Shown: positions 16,838-26,343, counted from the first letter of the stretch. The stretch: 47,404 nucleotides of DNA from RI-283 sp964487925 (GCA_964487925.1 CAZASZ010000009.1:1-47404), one strand, 5' to 3'. Numbers and translations: made by a program. Notes: generated by a model from the letters alone, not told the origin.

Positions 16838-17974
16838 ATGAGGGTCGGTATCGTTGCAGGCGAGGCATCGGGAGATATTCTCGGTGCGGGACTCATCACG
16901 GCCTTACGGGAGCGCTATCCCGGGTTAACCGTTGAGGGCATCGCCGGTCCTAGAATGATTGCCGCAGGCTGCAATGCAATCTACCCGGCCGAGCGTCTGG
17001 CTGTCATGGGTCTCGTAGAGATCCTCAAGCGTTATCGCGAATTACGTGGTATTCGCGAGTCTATCAAGCGGCATTTCATTGAAAACCCGCCCGACGTATT
17101 CATCGGTATCGATGCTCCCGACTTCAATCTTGATCTTGAGTACTGTCTGCGTGCTCAGAGGATATCGACCGTGCACTATGTCAGTCCCTCGGTTTGGGCC
17201 TGGCGTGAGCATCGGATACGCAAGATTATCCGCGCCGTTGATCTCATGCTGACTTTCCTCCCGTTCGAGGCCGAGTATTACGAGCGCCATGAGGTCCCGG
17301 TGCATTTCGTCGGGCACCCCCTAGCCGATCGCATGCATCCGCCCACAGCAGACGAAATGGCTGTGCTCAGGTCTTCGCTCGGGATCCCCGTCGAGGGGGC
17401 GCTGGTTGCACTGTTGCCGGGCAGTCGGGGCTCGGAGGTTCGGCAGCTTGCTCGTCCGTTTATCGATACGGCGCGCTGGTGTTTGGCCAGGCATCCCGAG
17501 CTGCGCTTTATCGTGCCATTGGCCACTCCCGCGCTGCGGGCGCAGTTTGAGTCCGAGTTGGAGGGCGATGCCTCCCTGCCGATGACACTCGTTGGCGGTC
17601 GCTCACAAGATGTGTTGGCGGCCTCCGACCTCGTTCTGCTTGCAAGTGGTACGGCGACGCTCGAGGCCATGTTGCTGGGTAAGCCCATGGTCGCGGCCTA
17701 TCGCATGTCGCGGATTAGTTATTGGTATGCGCGTGCCTTGTTGCGCATCAAGCGCTACACCTTACCTAACCTGTTGGCCGACTATGCCCTGATTCCCGAA
17801 GTCATTCAGGATGCTGTTACACCTGAACGGTTGGGGGCGGAATTACTGTCGTACCTCGATTCGCCCGCAGCTGTCGATGAGCTTAAGGCGCGATTCGCCG
17901 AACTGAGCCAGATGTTGGCGCGTGATGCCGACAATGAGGCCGCAGCCGCGGTTCAGGCATTATTATCGCGCTGA
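16838..17974 (+). CDS. lpxB: lipid-A-disaccharide synthase
   Basis: A GT19 glycosyltransferase joining UDP-2,3-diacyl-GlcN to lipid X at the inner face of the inner membrane; 378 residues. VGIVAGEASGDILGAGLI at the N-terminus, VFIGIDAPDFNLDLE, the VHYVSPSVWAWREHRIRKI signature, and LLPGSRGSEVRQLA are all intact. The sugar-binding block LASGTATLEAMLLGKPMVAAY is in the C-terminal half. It is followed not by rnhB-dnaE as in E. coli, but by a 144-nt gap and pyrG. Confidence 0.96.
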   Translation: MRVGIVAGEASGDILGAGLITALRERYPGLTVEGIAGPRMIAAGCNAIYPAERLAVMGLVEILKRYRELRGIRESIKRHFIENPPDVFIGIDAPDFNLDLEYCLRAQRISTVHYVSPSVWAWREHRIRKIIRAVDLMLTFLPFEAEYYERHEVPVHFVGHPLADRMHPPTADEMAVLRSSLGIPVEGALVALLPGSRGSEVRQLARPFIDTARWCLARHPELRFIVPLATPALRAQFESELEGDASLPMTLVGGRSQDVLAASDLVLLASGTATLEAMLLGKPMVAAYRMSRISYWYARALLRIKRYTLPNLLADYALIPEVIQDAVTPERLGAELLSYLDSPAAVDELKARFAELSQMLARDADNEAAAAVQALLSR

Positions 17975-18118
17975 CTCGGCGCATGGTTTTCACCATTGAG
18001 CTTAGAAGGCCATTCTGTTACTGTTCGCCTCATCCAGTGGTTCGGTCTTCGTGCCTGGGGCTGCTCCCCGATTTGTAACCGCTGACATCTGCTGAATTAT
18101 TTCATCTGGCGTGCGTGC

Positions 18119-19765
18119 ATGACGAAGTTTGTATTTGTTACCGGTGGTGTTGTTTCCTCATTGGGGAAGGGCATTGCCGCAGCCTCTTTAGGCGCCCTGT
18201 TGGAGGCTCGTGGCCTCAAGGTGACACTGATCAAGCTTGATCCTTATATCAATGTGGATCCAGGGACGATGAGCCCGTTTCAGCATGGCGAGGTGTTCGT
18301 GACCGCAGACGGCGCAGAGACGGATCTGGATCTAGGTCACTACGAACGTTTTGTACGCACGACCATGATGCGGCGCAACAACTATACGACCGGCAAGATC
18401 TATGAGCAGGTGATTTCGAAGGAACGCCGTGGCGACTATCTGGGCGCGACGGTTCAGGTCATCCCTCATATCACCGATGAGATCAAACGCTGCATCCTGG
18501 CCGGCGCGAATGACGCCGATGTCGCCTTGGTCGAGATCGGCGGCACAGTCGGTGATATCGAATCGCTACCTTTTCTAGAGGCCATCCGGCAGATGGGTAT
18601 CGAGCATGCCGATCACGAGGTGCTCTATATCCACCTGACACTGGTGCCCTTTATCGCCTCGGCCGGGGAGATCAAGACCAAACCGACGCAGCATTCCGTC
18701 AAAGAGTTGCGGTCGATCGGCATCCAGCCCGATATCCTGCTGTGTCGCTCGGAGCGACCTCTCCCGGCCGATGAGCGGCGCAAAATCGCACTTTTCACGA
18801 ATGTCCGCGAGCGGGCTGTGATCTCTGCCGAAGACACCGACTGTATCTATCGGATCCCGCTATTGCTTCAGGCCCAGGGCCTGGATGATATTGTCCTTGA
18901 GGGACTGGCGATCTCGACGCCGCCGGCCGCGCTCGAAGACTGGCGAGCCATCGTTGCGGCTCAGGAGCAATCCTCCGACGAGGTTCGGGTTGCGATCGTG
19001 GGCAAATATGTCGAATTGACGGACGCCTATAAGTCGATCACCGAGGCATTAACCCATGCCGGTCTGCGCCGCAAGACTCGTATCCGCATGATCTATATCG
19101 ATGCCGAAGAGATCGAGCGTAACGGTACCGGTTGTCTGGCAACGGCCGATGCGGTGTTGGTCCCCGGTGGGTTTGGCGAGCGCGGGGTAGAGGGCAAGAT
19201 CGCTGCGATCCGTTTCGCCCGCGAGCATGGGGTACCCTATCTGGGGATCTGTCTCGGTATGCAACTGGCCGTGATCGAGTTTGCCCGCAACGTGGCCGGA
19301 TATCCGCATGCCCATAGTTCCGAGTTCAAACTTGAGACCTCTGATCCGGTTGTTGGCCTGGTCACCGAGTGGACGACGGCCGACGGCCACGTCGAACAGC
19401 GCAGCCAAGAGTCCGGTCTCGGTGGTACCATGCGTCTCGGCGCGCAGCCTTGTCGCCTCGTCAAGGATACGCATGCTTATGCCCTCTATGGCCGTGAAGT
19501 CATCGAAGAACGGCATCGTCATCGCTACGAAGTCAATGATCGCTATGTGCCGGACCTTGAGCGTGCGGGCATGAAGGTCTCGGGACGTTCATTGGATAAT
19601 GAACTCGTAGAAATGATAGAGATCCCAACCCACCCCTGGTTCGTGGCCTCTCAGTTTCATCCGGAATTCACCTCGAGTCCGAGGGATCCGCAGCCACTAT
19701 TCCTGGGTTTCGTCGATGCGGCGCGTGCGCAACATGGCTATCCCCAATCGGAGGCAGCCTCATGA
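18119..19765 (+). CDS. pyrG: CTP synthase (glutamine hydrolysing)
   Basis: Converts UTP, ATP and glutamine to CTP; 548 residues. The N-terminal synthetase domain (about 1-265) starts FVFVTGGVVSSLGKGI and includes VEIGGTVGDIESLPFLEAIRQ. The class I glutamine amidotransferase domain (about 290-540) has the nucleophile in GICLGMQ and the His-Glu pair in FVASQFHPEFTS. No close promoter was identified in the 144 nt upstream. Its TGA overlaps the kdsA ATG (ATGA, 19762-19765). Confidence 0.98.
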   Translation: MTKFVFVTGGVVSSLGKGIAAASLGALLEARGLKVTLIKLDPYINVDPGTMSPFQHGEVFVTADGAETDLDLGHYERFVRTTMMRRNNYTTGKIYEQVISKERRGDYLGATVQVIPHITDEIKRCILAGANDADVALVEIGGTVGDIESLPFLEAIRQMGIEHADHEVLYIHLTLVPFIASAGEIKTKPTQHSVKELRSIGIQPDILLCRSERPLPADERRKIALFTNVRERAVISAEDTDCIYRIPLLLQAQGLDDIVLEGLAISTPPAALEDWRAIVAAQEQSSDEVRVAIVGKYVELTDAYKSITEALTHAGLRRKTRIRMIYIDAEEIERNGTGCLATADAVLVPGGFGERGVEGKIAAIRFAREHGVPYLGICLGMQLAVIEFARNVAGYPHAHSSEFKLETSDPVVGLVTEWTTADGHVEQRSQESGLGGTMRLGAQPCRLVKDTHAYALYGREVIEERHRHRYEVNDRYVPDLERAGMKVSGRSLDNELVEMIEIPTHPWFVASQFHPEFTSSPRDPQPLFLGFVDAARAQHGYPQSEAAS

Positions 19766-20598
19766 AGCTCTGTGGTTTTGATGTCGGTATTGACCGCCCC
19801 ATTTTTCTGATTGCCGGCCCTTGTGTCATTGAGAGCGAGCAGTTGGCCATTGATACGGCTGGTGCGCTCAAAGAGCTCACCAGTGCGCTGGGTATCCCAT
19901 TTATTTATAAGTCTTCATTCGACAAGGCAAATCGCTCGTCGGGCAAGAGTTTTCGGGGACCTGGTATCGACGAGGGTCTGCGTATCCTGCAGAAGGTCCG
20001 CGATGAGATTGAGGTCCCGGTTTTGACCGATGTCCATGAGGATACGCCGTTGGCCGAGGTGGCCTCGGTCGTAGACGTCCTGCAGACCCCGGCCTTCCTC
20101 TGTCGGCAGACGAATTTCATTCAGAATGTCGCCATGCAGGGCCTGCCGGTCAATATCAAGAAGGGGCAGTTCTTGGCGCCCTGGGACATGAGGAATGTCG
20201 TGGACAAGGCCCGGGAGGCTGGGAACGAACAGATTATGGTCTGTGAACGGGGGGTGTCCTTTGGATACAACACCCTGATTTCGGACATGCGGGGCCTTGC
20301 GGTCATGCGCGAATGCGATTGCCCAGTGGTATTTGATGCCACCCATTCCGTTCAGCAGCCTGGTGGGCAGGGGACGAGTTCTGGAGGGCAACGTGAATTT
20401 GTACCGGTGCTGGCCCGAGCAGCCTGCGCCGCGGGTGTCGCGGGATTGTTCATGGAGACCCATCCCAATCCCGAAAGGGCGCTGAGTGATGGCCCGAATG
20501 CTTGGCCGTTGCATTTGATGCGGCGGTTGCTGGAGACCTTGATGGAGGTTGATCAGGCCGTGAAGGTCGGCGGGTTATTGGAGAACGACCTCGCCTGA
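19762..20598 (+). CDS. kdsA: 3-deoxy-D-manno-octulosonate 8-phosphate synthase
   Basis: Condenses PEP with arabinose 5-phosphate to Kdo-8-P for the LPS inner core; 278 residues, TIM barrel of the DAHP synthase I/KDSA family. LIAGPCVIESEQLA, IYKSSFDKANRSSGKSFRGP, DVLQTPAFLCRQT and VFDATHSVQQPGGQGTSSGG are diagnostic. The metal-type residues were not resolved by eye. It is translationally coupled to pyrG through a 4-nt overlap. eno follows after 209 nt, probably with its own promoter. Confidence 0.97.
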   Translation: MKLCGFDVGIDRPIFLIAGPCVIESEQLAIDTAGALKELTSALGIPFIYKSSFDKANRSSGKSFRGPGIDEGLRILQKVRDEIEVPVLTDVHEDTPLAEVASVVDVLQTPAFLCRQTNFIQNVAMQGLPVNIKKGQFLAPWDMRNVVDKAREAGNEQIMVCERGVSFGYNTLISDMRGLAVMRECDCPVVFDATHSVQQPGGQGTSSGGQREFVPVLARAACAAGVAGLFMETHPNPERALSDGPNAWPLHLMRRLLETLMEVDQAVKVGGLLENDLA

Positions 20599-20731
20599 TA
20601 TCCCGGCCGGGACAGTATCGAACTTCCCGGATAGGTCCAATGTAATAGAACGGTAACATGTGATTAGGCGACCTGGGGTAAAATGCCGGTCGTTTTGATC
20701 CCCAGCGGATGCTGTAAATCGCTGTAAGATC

Positions 20732-20750
20732 CCCCTGGCCTTGGCCGGGG
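20732..20750 (+). promoter_or_regulatory. GC-rich hairpin in the eno leader
   Basis: CCCCTGGCC and GGCCGGGG around a TT centre form a strong, slightly bulged inverted repeat about 58 nt before eno. No T-run follows. It may be the kdsA 3' end structure or an eno leader element. Confidence 0.35.
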
Positions 20751-20807
20751 CGCATGTGTTTCTGATTAACGTATACGTATGCGTACACCAACAGTTGCGA
20801 GTTTATT

Positions 20808-22091
20808 ATGACTAAGATCGTCGATGTAATTGGGCGCGAGATCCTCGATTCGAGAGGTAATCCCACGGTTGAAGCGGATGTCGTTCTCGATAACGGTTGT
20901 CGCGGTCGCGCGGCTGTGCCTTCCGGGGCCTCCACGGGGACGCGGGAGGCCGTCGAGCTGCGTGATGGCGACAAAGGGCGTTATTTGGGGAAAGGGGTTC
21001 TGAAGGCGGTTGGACATGTTAACGGAGAGATTCGTGAGCATCTGCTCGGCGCCGATGTATTGGACCAGGCAGGCATCGATCAGCGCCTGATTGCGCTCGA
21101 TGGCACCCCGAACAAGGGTCGCCTGGGCGCTAACTCCATCCTCTCCGTTTCTTTGGCCGTGGCTCGTGCCGCCGCCCAGGCTCAGGGCTTGCCCTTGTTC
21201 CGCTACCTGGGCAACGATGAGGACTTCCTGATGCCGGTGCCCATGATGAATGTGGTCAATGGTGGGATGCATGCTGCGAACAACGTCGACATGCAGGAAT
21301 TCATGATCATGCCTGTTGGCGCGTCTTCTTTGTCCGAGGCCGTCCGCATGGGGGCCGAGACCTTTCATGCCTTGAAGAAGGTACTGAGTGGCCAGGGCTA
21401 TCACACGTCGGTCGGGGACGAGGGCGGTTTCGCACCTGACCTGCCTAGCAACGAGTCGGCCCTGCAGGTCATCATGACGGCGATCCAGGAGGCTGGATAT
21501 CGCCCGGGTGAGGATATCTGTATTGCACTGGATCCAGCCAGCAGTGAGTTCTATGTCGATGGCCGCTATGAGCTCAAGTCCGAGGGGCTGAGTCTGACAT
21601 CAGCGGAGTTCGTGGACTACCTGACGAATTGGGTCGACCGCTATCCGATTCTATCCATCGAAGATGGCATGGCGGAGGATGACTGGGAAGGCTGGGCGAT
21701 GCTGACCGAGCGACTGGGCAAGCGCATCCAGTTGGTTGGTGATGATCTATTCGTGACCAATACGGCCATCCTGAGCGAGGGCATAGAAAAAGGTGTAGCC
21801 AATTCCATTCTGATCAAGGTCAACCAGATCGGTACCCTGACCGAGTCGCTGGCCGCGATAGAGATGGCGCGCAAGGCCGGCTATACGTCTGTCGTTTCCC
21901 ATCGTTCGGGCGAGACCGAGGATGCCTTTATTGCCGACCTCGTAGTCGCGACCGGGTGTGGCCAGATCAAGACCGGCTCTATGTCCCGTTCGGATCGGGT
22001 GGCCAAATACAATCAGCTCATAAGGATCGAAGAAGCGCTCGGTCCAGCGGCTCGTTTCGCCGGCAGGTCGGCCTTTTCCCTGGAGGATTAA
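20808..22091 (+). CDS. eno: enolase
   Basis: Interconverts 2-phosphoglycerate and PEP, and is also an RNA degradosome partner in gammaproteobacteria; 427 residues. The N-terminal domain has GREILDSRGNPTVEADV and the flexible loop PSGASTGTREAVELRD. The barrel carries NVVNGGMHAANNVDMQEF, SIEDGMAEDDWEGW, the catalytic Lys in ILIKVNQIGTLTE, and SHRSGETEDAFIADL. It heads the eno-ftsB-ispD-ispF set, with kdsA supplying a PEP-consuming step just upstream. Confidence 0.98.
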   Translation: MTKIVDVIGREILDSRGNPTVEADVVLDNGCRGRAAVPSGASTGTREAVELRDGDKGRYLGKGVLKAVGHVNGEIREHLLGADVLDQAGIDQRLIALDGTPNKGRLGANSILSVSLAVARAAAQAQGLPLFRYLGNDEDFLMPVPMMNVVNGGMHAANNVDMQEFMIMPVGASSLSEAVRMGAETFHALKKVLSGQGYHTSVGDEGGFAPDLPSNESALQVIMTAIQEAGYRPGEDICIALDPASSEFYVDGRYELKSEGLSLTSAEFVDYLTNWVDRYPILSIEDGMAEDDWEGWAMLTERLGKRIQLVGDDLFVTNTAILSEGIEKGVANSILIKVNQIGTLTESLAAIEMARKAGYTSVVSHRSGETEDAFIADLVVATGCGQIKTGSMSRSDRVAKYNQLIRIEEALGPAARFAGRSAFSLED

Positions 22092-22162
22092 ACGGTCGCT
22101 TTGTCGGCTCGATTCGCGTCGCGCCTATGCCGAAATCAGCTGACGGGGTATGATCTGGTGCC

Positions 22163-22453
22163 ATGAGCATTGGGCTGAAACTTGTCGTCGTGGTCTTTCT
22201 GCTCCTGACCGCCGTCCTGCAGGTCCGTCTGTGGGGTATGGATGGTGGCTTGGGCGCGGCTGATCATCTCGAACGCCTGGTGAATCATCAGCGGCTTGAC
22301 AACCAGAAGATGGTTGAGCGAAACCGGCTGCTGATGGCCGAGGTCGAAGACCTCCGGCGTGGTAAGGATGCCATAGAGGAGCGTGCGCGCAGCGAGCTTG
22401 GGATGATCGGTGAGGGTGAACAGTTCTATCTGGCCATCGAGCGTCAGCAGTGA
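22163..22453 (+). CDS. ftsB: cell division protein FtsB
   Basis: A small bitopic divisome protein that forms the FtsQLB complex and helps activate septal peptidoglycan synthesis; 96 residues. One transmembrane helix (about 5-22, LKLVVVVFLLLTAVLQVRLW) is followed by a periplasmic coiled coil with LDNQKMVERNRLLMAEVEDL and the family C-terminal motif ARSELGMIGEGEQFY. It is encoded between eno and ispD, the usual place. Its TGA overlaps the ispD GTG start. Confidence 0.94.
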   Translation: MSIGLKLVVVVFLLLTAVLQVRLWGMDGGLGAADHLERLVNHQRLDNQKMVERNRLLMAEVEDLRRGKDAIEERARSELGMIGEGEQFYLAIERQQ

Positions 22454-23178
22454 CAGTTGGTGCTTCCGAAAACTGCTGGGCTGTCGTACCTGCAGCCGGC
22501 GCCGGCCGGCGTATGGGTAGCGAAATACCCAAACAGTATCTGCCGCTCGGCGAACGCTGCATCCTCGAGCATACCCTCTCGGCGCTGGCCGACTGCCCAC
22601 GTATCTCCGGGATCTATGTTGCAATTGCCGACGGAGACCCCTACTGGACGAAGCTACACCTCCCGGATGATTGGCGCGTTGTCACCGTCGCGGGAGGCGC
22701 CGAGCGCGCCTATTCAGTCCTGAATGCCCTTGAGGCTTTGTTGGCAGGACCCGCTGACGCTCGGGATTGGGTGCTTGTCCATGACGCCGCGCGTCCCTGC
22801 CTTCGTCGTGATGATCTTGAGTGCCTGATTGATATTGCGGGCGGACACTCGGTTGGCGGTATCCTGGCACGGGCGGTCGCCGATACGGTCAAACGTGTCT
22901 CCAGGGACGGTGAGATTGTCGAGACCGTGGACCGGAGCGGCCTCTGGTATGCCCAGACACCGCAGATGTTTCGCCTCTCCATGCTTCGCGACGCCCTAGC
23001 CAATGGTTTGACCGCCGGTCTTGCCCTGACCGACGAGGCCAGTGCTATGGAGTGTGCGGGCTGGACGCCGATCGTTGTCGAGGGTCATGCTGAAAACGTA
23101 AAGGTTACCGCGCCTCAGGATTTGGAGCTCGCGCGCACTTATCTCACACAGCGTTCGCTACAGGCGGATAGCCTGTAG
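22450..23178 (+). CDS. ispD: 2-C-methyl-D-erythritol 4-phosphate cytidylyltransferase
   Basis: Adds CMP from CTP to MEP, the third step of the MEP pathway; 242 residues. The nucleotidyltransferase loop VPAAGAGRRMGSEIPKQYLP is followed by VLVHDAARPCL, the substrate segment, and later RSGLWYAQTPQMFR and TDEASAMEC. The start is GTG 22450 within the tetranucleotide GTGA, coupling it to ftsB. ispF lies 21 nt downstream; CTP synthase, which supplies its substrate, is encoded 3 kb upstream. Confidence 0.96.
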   Translation: MTVGASENCWAVVPAAGAGRRMGSEIPKQYLPLGERCILEHTLSALADCPRISGIYVAIADGDPYWTKLHLPDDWRVVTVAGGAERAYSVLNALEALLAGPADARDWVLVHDAARPCLRRDDLECLIDIAGGHSVGGILARAVADTVKRVSRDGEIVETVDRSGLWYAQTPQMFRLSMLRDALANGLTAGLALTDEASAMECAGWTPIVVEGHAENVKVTAPQDLELARTYLTQRSLQADSL

Positions 23179-23199
23179 TCGCTCAAGGAGTCTCTGACG

Positions 23200-23679
23200 A
23201 TGTACAGATCGGGAATTGGATATGATGCCCACCGCTTTGCTCAGGGCCGGACTCTGGTGCTGGGGGGCGTCGAGATCATGCATGACGAGGGTTTGCTGGC
23301 GCATTCGGACGGCGATGTCGCTATTCATGCCCTTTGTGATGCCCTGTTGGGGGCATCCGGTCAGGGGGATATCGGGCGGCACTTCCCCGATAGCGATCCA
23401 GAGTTTCTCCAAGTCGATAGCCGCGTACTCCTCAGGCAAGTAATCAGTCTGGTGCACGATCTGCGCATGACGGTCGTCAACATCGACCTGACCATTGTCG
23501 CGCAGAGACCCAAGCTTGCGAACTATATTTCCATCATGCGCGAGCGTCTGGTTGCCGACCTTCAGGTTGGTGAGGATCGCGTCAACATCAAGGCCACCAC
23601 GACCGAGGGTATGGGTTTTACCGGGCGGGGCGAGGGTATCTCGGCCTATGCCATTGCCATGCTGAAATATCTGGACTGA
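23200..23679 (+). CDS. ispF: 2-C-methyl-D-erythritol 2,4-cyclodiphosphate synthase
   Basis: Cyclises CDP-ME-2P to MEcPP; a homotrimeric zinc enzyme of 159 residues. GIGYDAHRF supplies the metal ligands D9 and H11. HSDGDVAIHALCDALLGA carries the third ligand region, with DIGRHFPDSDP after it. The C-terminal KATTTEGMGFTGRGEGI is the hydrophobic-cavity and CMP-binding segment. ispD is 21 nt upstream. The gene converges with the Crp/Fnr-type regulator after 23 nt. Confidence 0.97.
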   Translation: MYRSGIGYDAHRFAQGRTLVLGGVEIMHDEGLLAHSDGDVAIHALCDALLGASGQGDIGRHFPDSDPEFLQVDSRVLLRQVISLVHDLRMTVVNIDLTIVAQRPKLANYISIMRERLVADLQVGEDRVNIKATTTEGMGFTGRGEGISAYAIAMLKYLD

Positions 23680-23702
23680 ATACGTCCGGGCGGATCTCCG
23701 TT

Positions 23703-24374
23703 TCAGTTGTTCAATTTTCCCAGGGCCTCACGGTCCAGAATACTGATCCGACCGCGTTCGCGCATGATCCACCCCCTGGCTTCGAAACGCTTCAACAGGC
23801 GGCTGACAACCTCCCGGGCTGTACCGAGCTCGTTGGCCAGAGCTTGGTGCGTCGTTGTCACGATGGCGTGCTCCGACGATGCCGCGAGCAGGTATTTTGC
23901 GAGCCGGCGATCCAAATCACCGAAGGCGATGTCATCGACTAGCGAGACAAGGTCATTGAGTCCTGAGTCCAGTGAGCAAAAGATATATCGTCTTAAAGCC
24001 TCCGATTCCGCGATGGCCTTGTGAAACGCCTCGGACGGGATGAATGCGGCCAATGTGGGTGTTTCCGCGATCGCCCCGGCCGAGTGGCTATTTCCTCCTA
24101 ACACGCAGGACGTGTTCATCCTGCAGATCCCGCCCGCTCCGATGTGATCAAGTGTAATCTCGTGTCCTTCATCCGAGGTGTGTTCAATGCGAACGCATCC
24201 TTCAATGATGACGACCAGAGACGTACAGGGGTCACCAGCGCAATATAATGTCTGTCCGGTCGCGAATCGATGTATGCGTGCGGCCAGGGCCGCGTGTTGC
24301 CATGCGGGGTCATCTATTTCGGACAGGTCTGGGCAACGCCTAAGCCAGTCCAGAGAGTCTTTTCCCAGAGTCAT
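23703..24374 (-). CDS. Crp/Fnr-family transcriptional regulator
   Basis: A 223-residue regulator with an N-terminal cyclic-nucleotide-binding-type beta-roll (about 30-125: FATGQTLYCAGDPC, LVVIIEGCVRIE) and a long dimerisation helix. A C-terminal winged HTH follows (about 160-215: THQALANELGTAREVVSRLL). Seven cysteines (14, 45, 50, 60, 84, 90, 133) are all in the sensory half; their spacing is not the classical FNR cluster pattern, so redox or ligand sensing is only a possibility. It is divergent from the HDOD-GGDEF gene across a 418-nt gap and may control it. The specific ligand and regulon cannot be deduced. Confidence 0.85.
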   Translation of the reverse strand: MTLGKDSLDWLRRCPDLSEIDDPAWQHAALAARIHRFATGQTLYCAGDPCTSLVVIIEGCVRIEHTSDEGHEITLDHIGAGGICRMNTSCVLGGNSHSAGAIAETPTLAAFIPSEAFHKAIAESEALRRYIFCSLDSGLNDLVSLVDDIAFGDLDRRLAKYLLAASSEHAIVTTTHQALANELGTAREVVSRLLKRFEARGWIMRERGRISILDREALGKLNN

Positions 24375-24792
24375 AACATCTTCGACATCGTTTCTCGGCC
24401 TTCTGTTGCGTCGTACAGATGGGGCGTGTGAACAAGCCTACGCATCATAGGAAAACCCGGTTGTGGCAGGTGACATCGATGAGAAGCGTATCACCTATCA
24501 GTCAAAATGGTTAAAGCCGACCCCTGTTTCGGCCGACTAGACGGTGGAGTCAGATCGTGTGTATCGATCGTTTCAGCGCCGCCAGGATGTGCATCGTTGA
24601 CCAAATTCATGATCCAAGGATGATGAGGATGCCCGTTGCTCGATGTGGCATCCTGAATCGGGGTCAGGGATACGATAACAAACCATGAGGATTCCAGTTG
24701 GGATGGCAAACCGGATCGTGATGAAGAGAGAAATGGACGAAGAAAGACACAGAATTCGAATGAGAGAGGAAGGAGAGGCAGGCGGAGACAAG
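24375..24792 (+). promoter_or_regulatory. divergent intergenic region with an 8-bp inverted repeat
   Basis: 418 nt between the Crp/Fnr gene (minus) and the preferred start of the HDOD-GGDEF gene (plus). It contains a perfect AGGATGCC/GGCATCCT inverted repeat (24626-24633 and 24647-24654, 13-nt loop), a duplicated GCCGAC, and a purine-rich run leading into GGAG (24784-24787). No convincing -35/-10 pair was found. The inverted repeat could be an operator for the divergent regulator. Confidence 0.35.
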
Positions 24793-26343
24793 ATGGGTCA
24801 AGGAACAAAGGAGTCATATGACCGAGATCGGTTCCTGAACGAGATATCTCGTTGCAGCGGCTTGCCGAGCCCGCCGGTCCTTGCCAGTCGTATCATTGAT
24901 TTGGCCCAAGATCCTTCCGTCAGCGTGAACGATGTCGCCAAGTTGATCGGCCTGGACCCGGCCATTAGCGCGAAATTAATCCGAATCGCCAACTCAGCTC
25001 TGTATGCTCGCCCCAGAAAGGTCGAGAATCTGCGTCAGGCCATCAACCTGTTCGGTCTTAATGGTGCCTTATCGATGGCCTTGACCTTTTCCGTGGTTGG
25101 GGAACTTAAGGGGGGGCATCCAAAGGCGAGCGATGGGCTAGACTATAGCCTCTATTGGCAGCGCTCGGTGGCGGCTGCCACGACTTGCCAGGTCATTGGC
25201 CAGATGCTTGCTGTCGGTCGCCGGGAAGAACTATTTCTGGCTGGTCTCCTGCAGGACATTGGGATGCTGGCCATCGACTATTGGTCGGAGGATTTTTATA
25301 AGGGGACGTTGGAACTGCAGCGGACGCATTTCGATATGCAAAAATATGAAACTGAACGCCTAGGCATGGACCACGCCGAGCTCGGCGCACATATCCTGAA
25401 CAGCTGGCTGTTTCCTGAGGTACTGGTTAACGCGATTGCCGGTAGCCACCATCCCCTCGACGGTATCGTCAATCAGGAGTTCGTTACGGTCGCCAAGGTG
25501 ATCGCTGTGGCCAGCGAGATCAGCGAGGTTCTCTGCAAAGGACTGGACGAATCTGATATTGAGGCCCTTTCCAGTTTGGTCTGGGACTCCCTGGCGCTGG
25601 ACGGCGAAGCCCTTGCTGGGATACTCGAAAGCGTCGCCGAAGAGGTCGTGCCCCTGGCGGAGCTCTTTGAGATCGACCTCAGCAATACGTTTTTCCCTCG
25701 TGCTGTGGCCGAATCCGCCAAAGAAGTCCTGATGTTACGCAACATGCAATCCATTCAGGAAGCGACCATGCTCAAGCAGGTCAACGTGCATCTGCAACGA
25801 AAGGCGCAAACCCTTGAGGAGGAGAACCGCCGCGATGCCTTGACCTGTCTCTATAATCGCGCCCATCTCGATAAGATTGTTCAGGAGGAGTTTGAGAGCG
25901 CCCGTGAGAACAATTGGCCTTTATCCCTGGTATTTATCGATCTGGATCACTTCAAGAATGTCAACGACGAGCATGGTCATCAGATGGGCGATCAGGTTCT
26001 GCAAAGCACTGCCAAGCTATTAATTCAGGCTACTCGCGGCAGTGATGTCGTTGCGCGCTATGGTGGAGAGGAGTTCGTAATCGTCATGCCCGGTACGGCG
26101 GAAGACGGTATGCGCGTGGTCTGCGAGCGTATTCTGAATGGGTTCAGGGAGACCCGCTACCAGCCCCCGATCGGCGATAAAGATTTCTGCGTTACCGCCT
26201 CGATCGGCATCTCCTCCTACAGTGAGTCGATGGACTTCAATTCCGCCGAAGAGCTGCTTCGCGCTGCCGACAAGGCCGTCTACGCGGCGAAACTCGCCGG
26301 CCGCAATCGTATGGTATTCTACGATACCCGATACAACGATTGA
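24793..26343 (+). CDS. HDOD-GGDEF protein, probable diguanylate cyclase
   Basis: A signalling protein of 516 residues. An N-terminal HDOD domain (from SGLPSPPVLASRIIDLAQDP to about residue 240) is joined by a charged helix (LQRKAQTLEEENRRDALTCLYN) to a C-terminal GGDEF domain. That domain has FIDLDHFKNVND for metal binding and the active-site motif YGGEEF, so c-di-GMP synthesis is plausible. The HDOD HD position reads LLQDIGML, with Gln replacing the metal-binding His, so this half is expected to bind partners rather than hydrolyse. The frame is open from ATG 24685, but ATG 24793 has GGAG 5 nt upstream and is preferred. Confidence 0.88.
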   Translation: MGQGTKESYDRDRFLNEISRCSGLPSPPVLASRIIDLAQDPSVSVNDVAKLIGLDPAISAKLIRIANSALYARPRKVENLRQAINLFGLNGALSMALTFSVVGELKGGHPKASDGLDYSLYWQRSVAAATTCQVIGQMLAVGRREELFLAGLLQDIGMLAIDYWSEDFYKGTLELQRTHFDMQKYETERLGMDHAELGAHILNSWLFPEVLVNAIAGSHHPLDGIVNQEFVTVAKVIAVASEISEVLCKGLDESDIEALSSLVWDSLALDGEALAGILESVAEEVVPLAELFEIDLSNTFFPRAVAESAKEVLMLRNMQSIQEATMLKQVNVHLQRKAQTLEEENRRDALTCLYNRAHLDKIVQEEFESARENNWPLSLVFIDLDHFKNVNDEHGHQMGDQVLQSTAKLLIQATRGSDVVARYGGEEFVIVMPGTAEDGMRVVCERILNGFRETRYQPPIGDKDFCVTASIGISSYSESMDFNSAEELLRAADKAVYAAKLAGRNRMVFYDTRYND

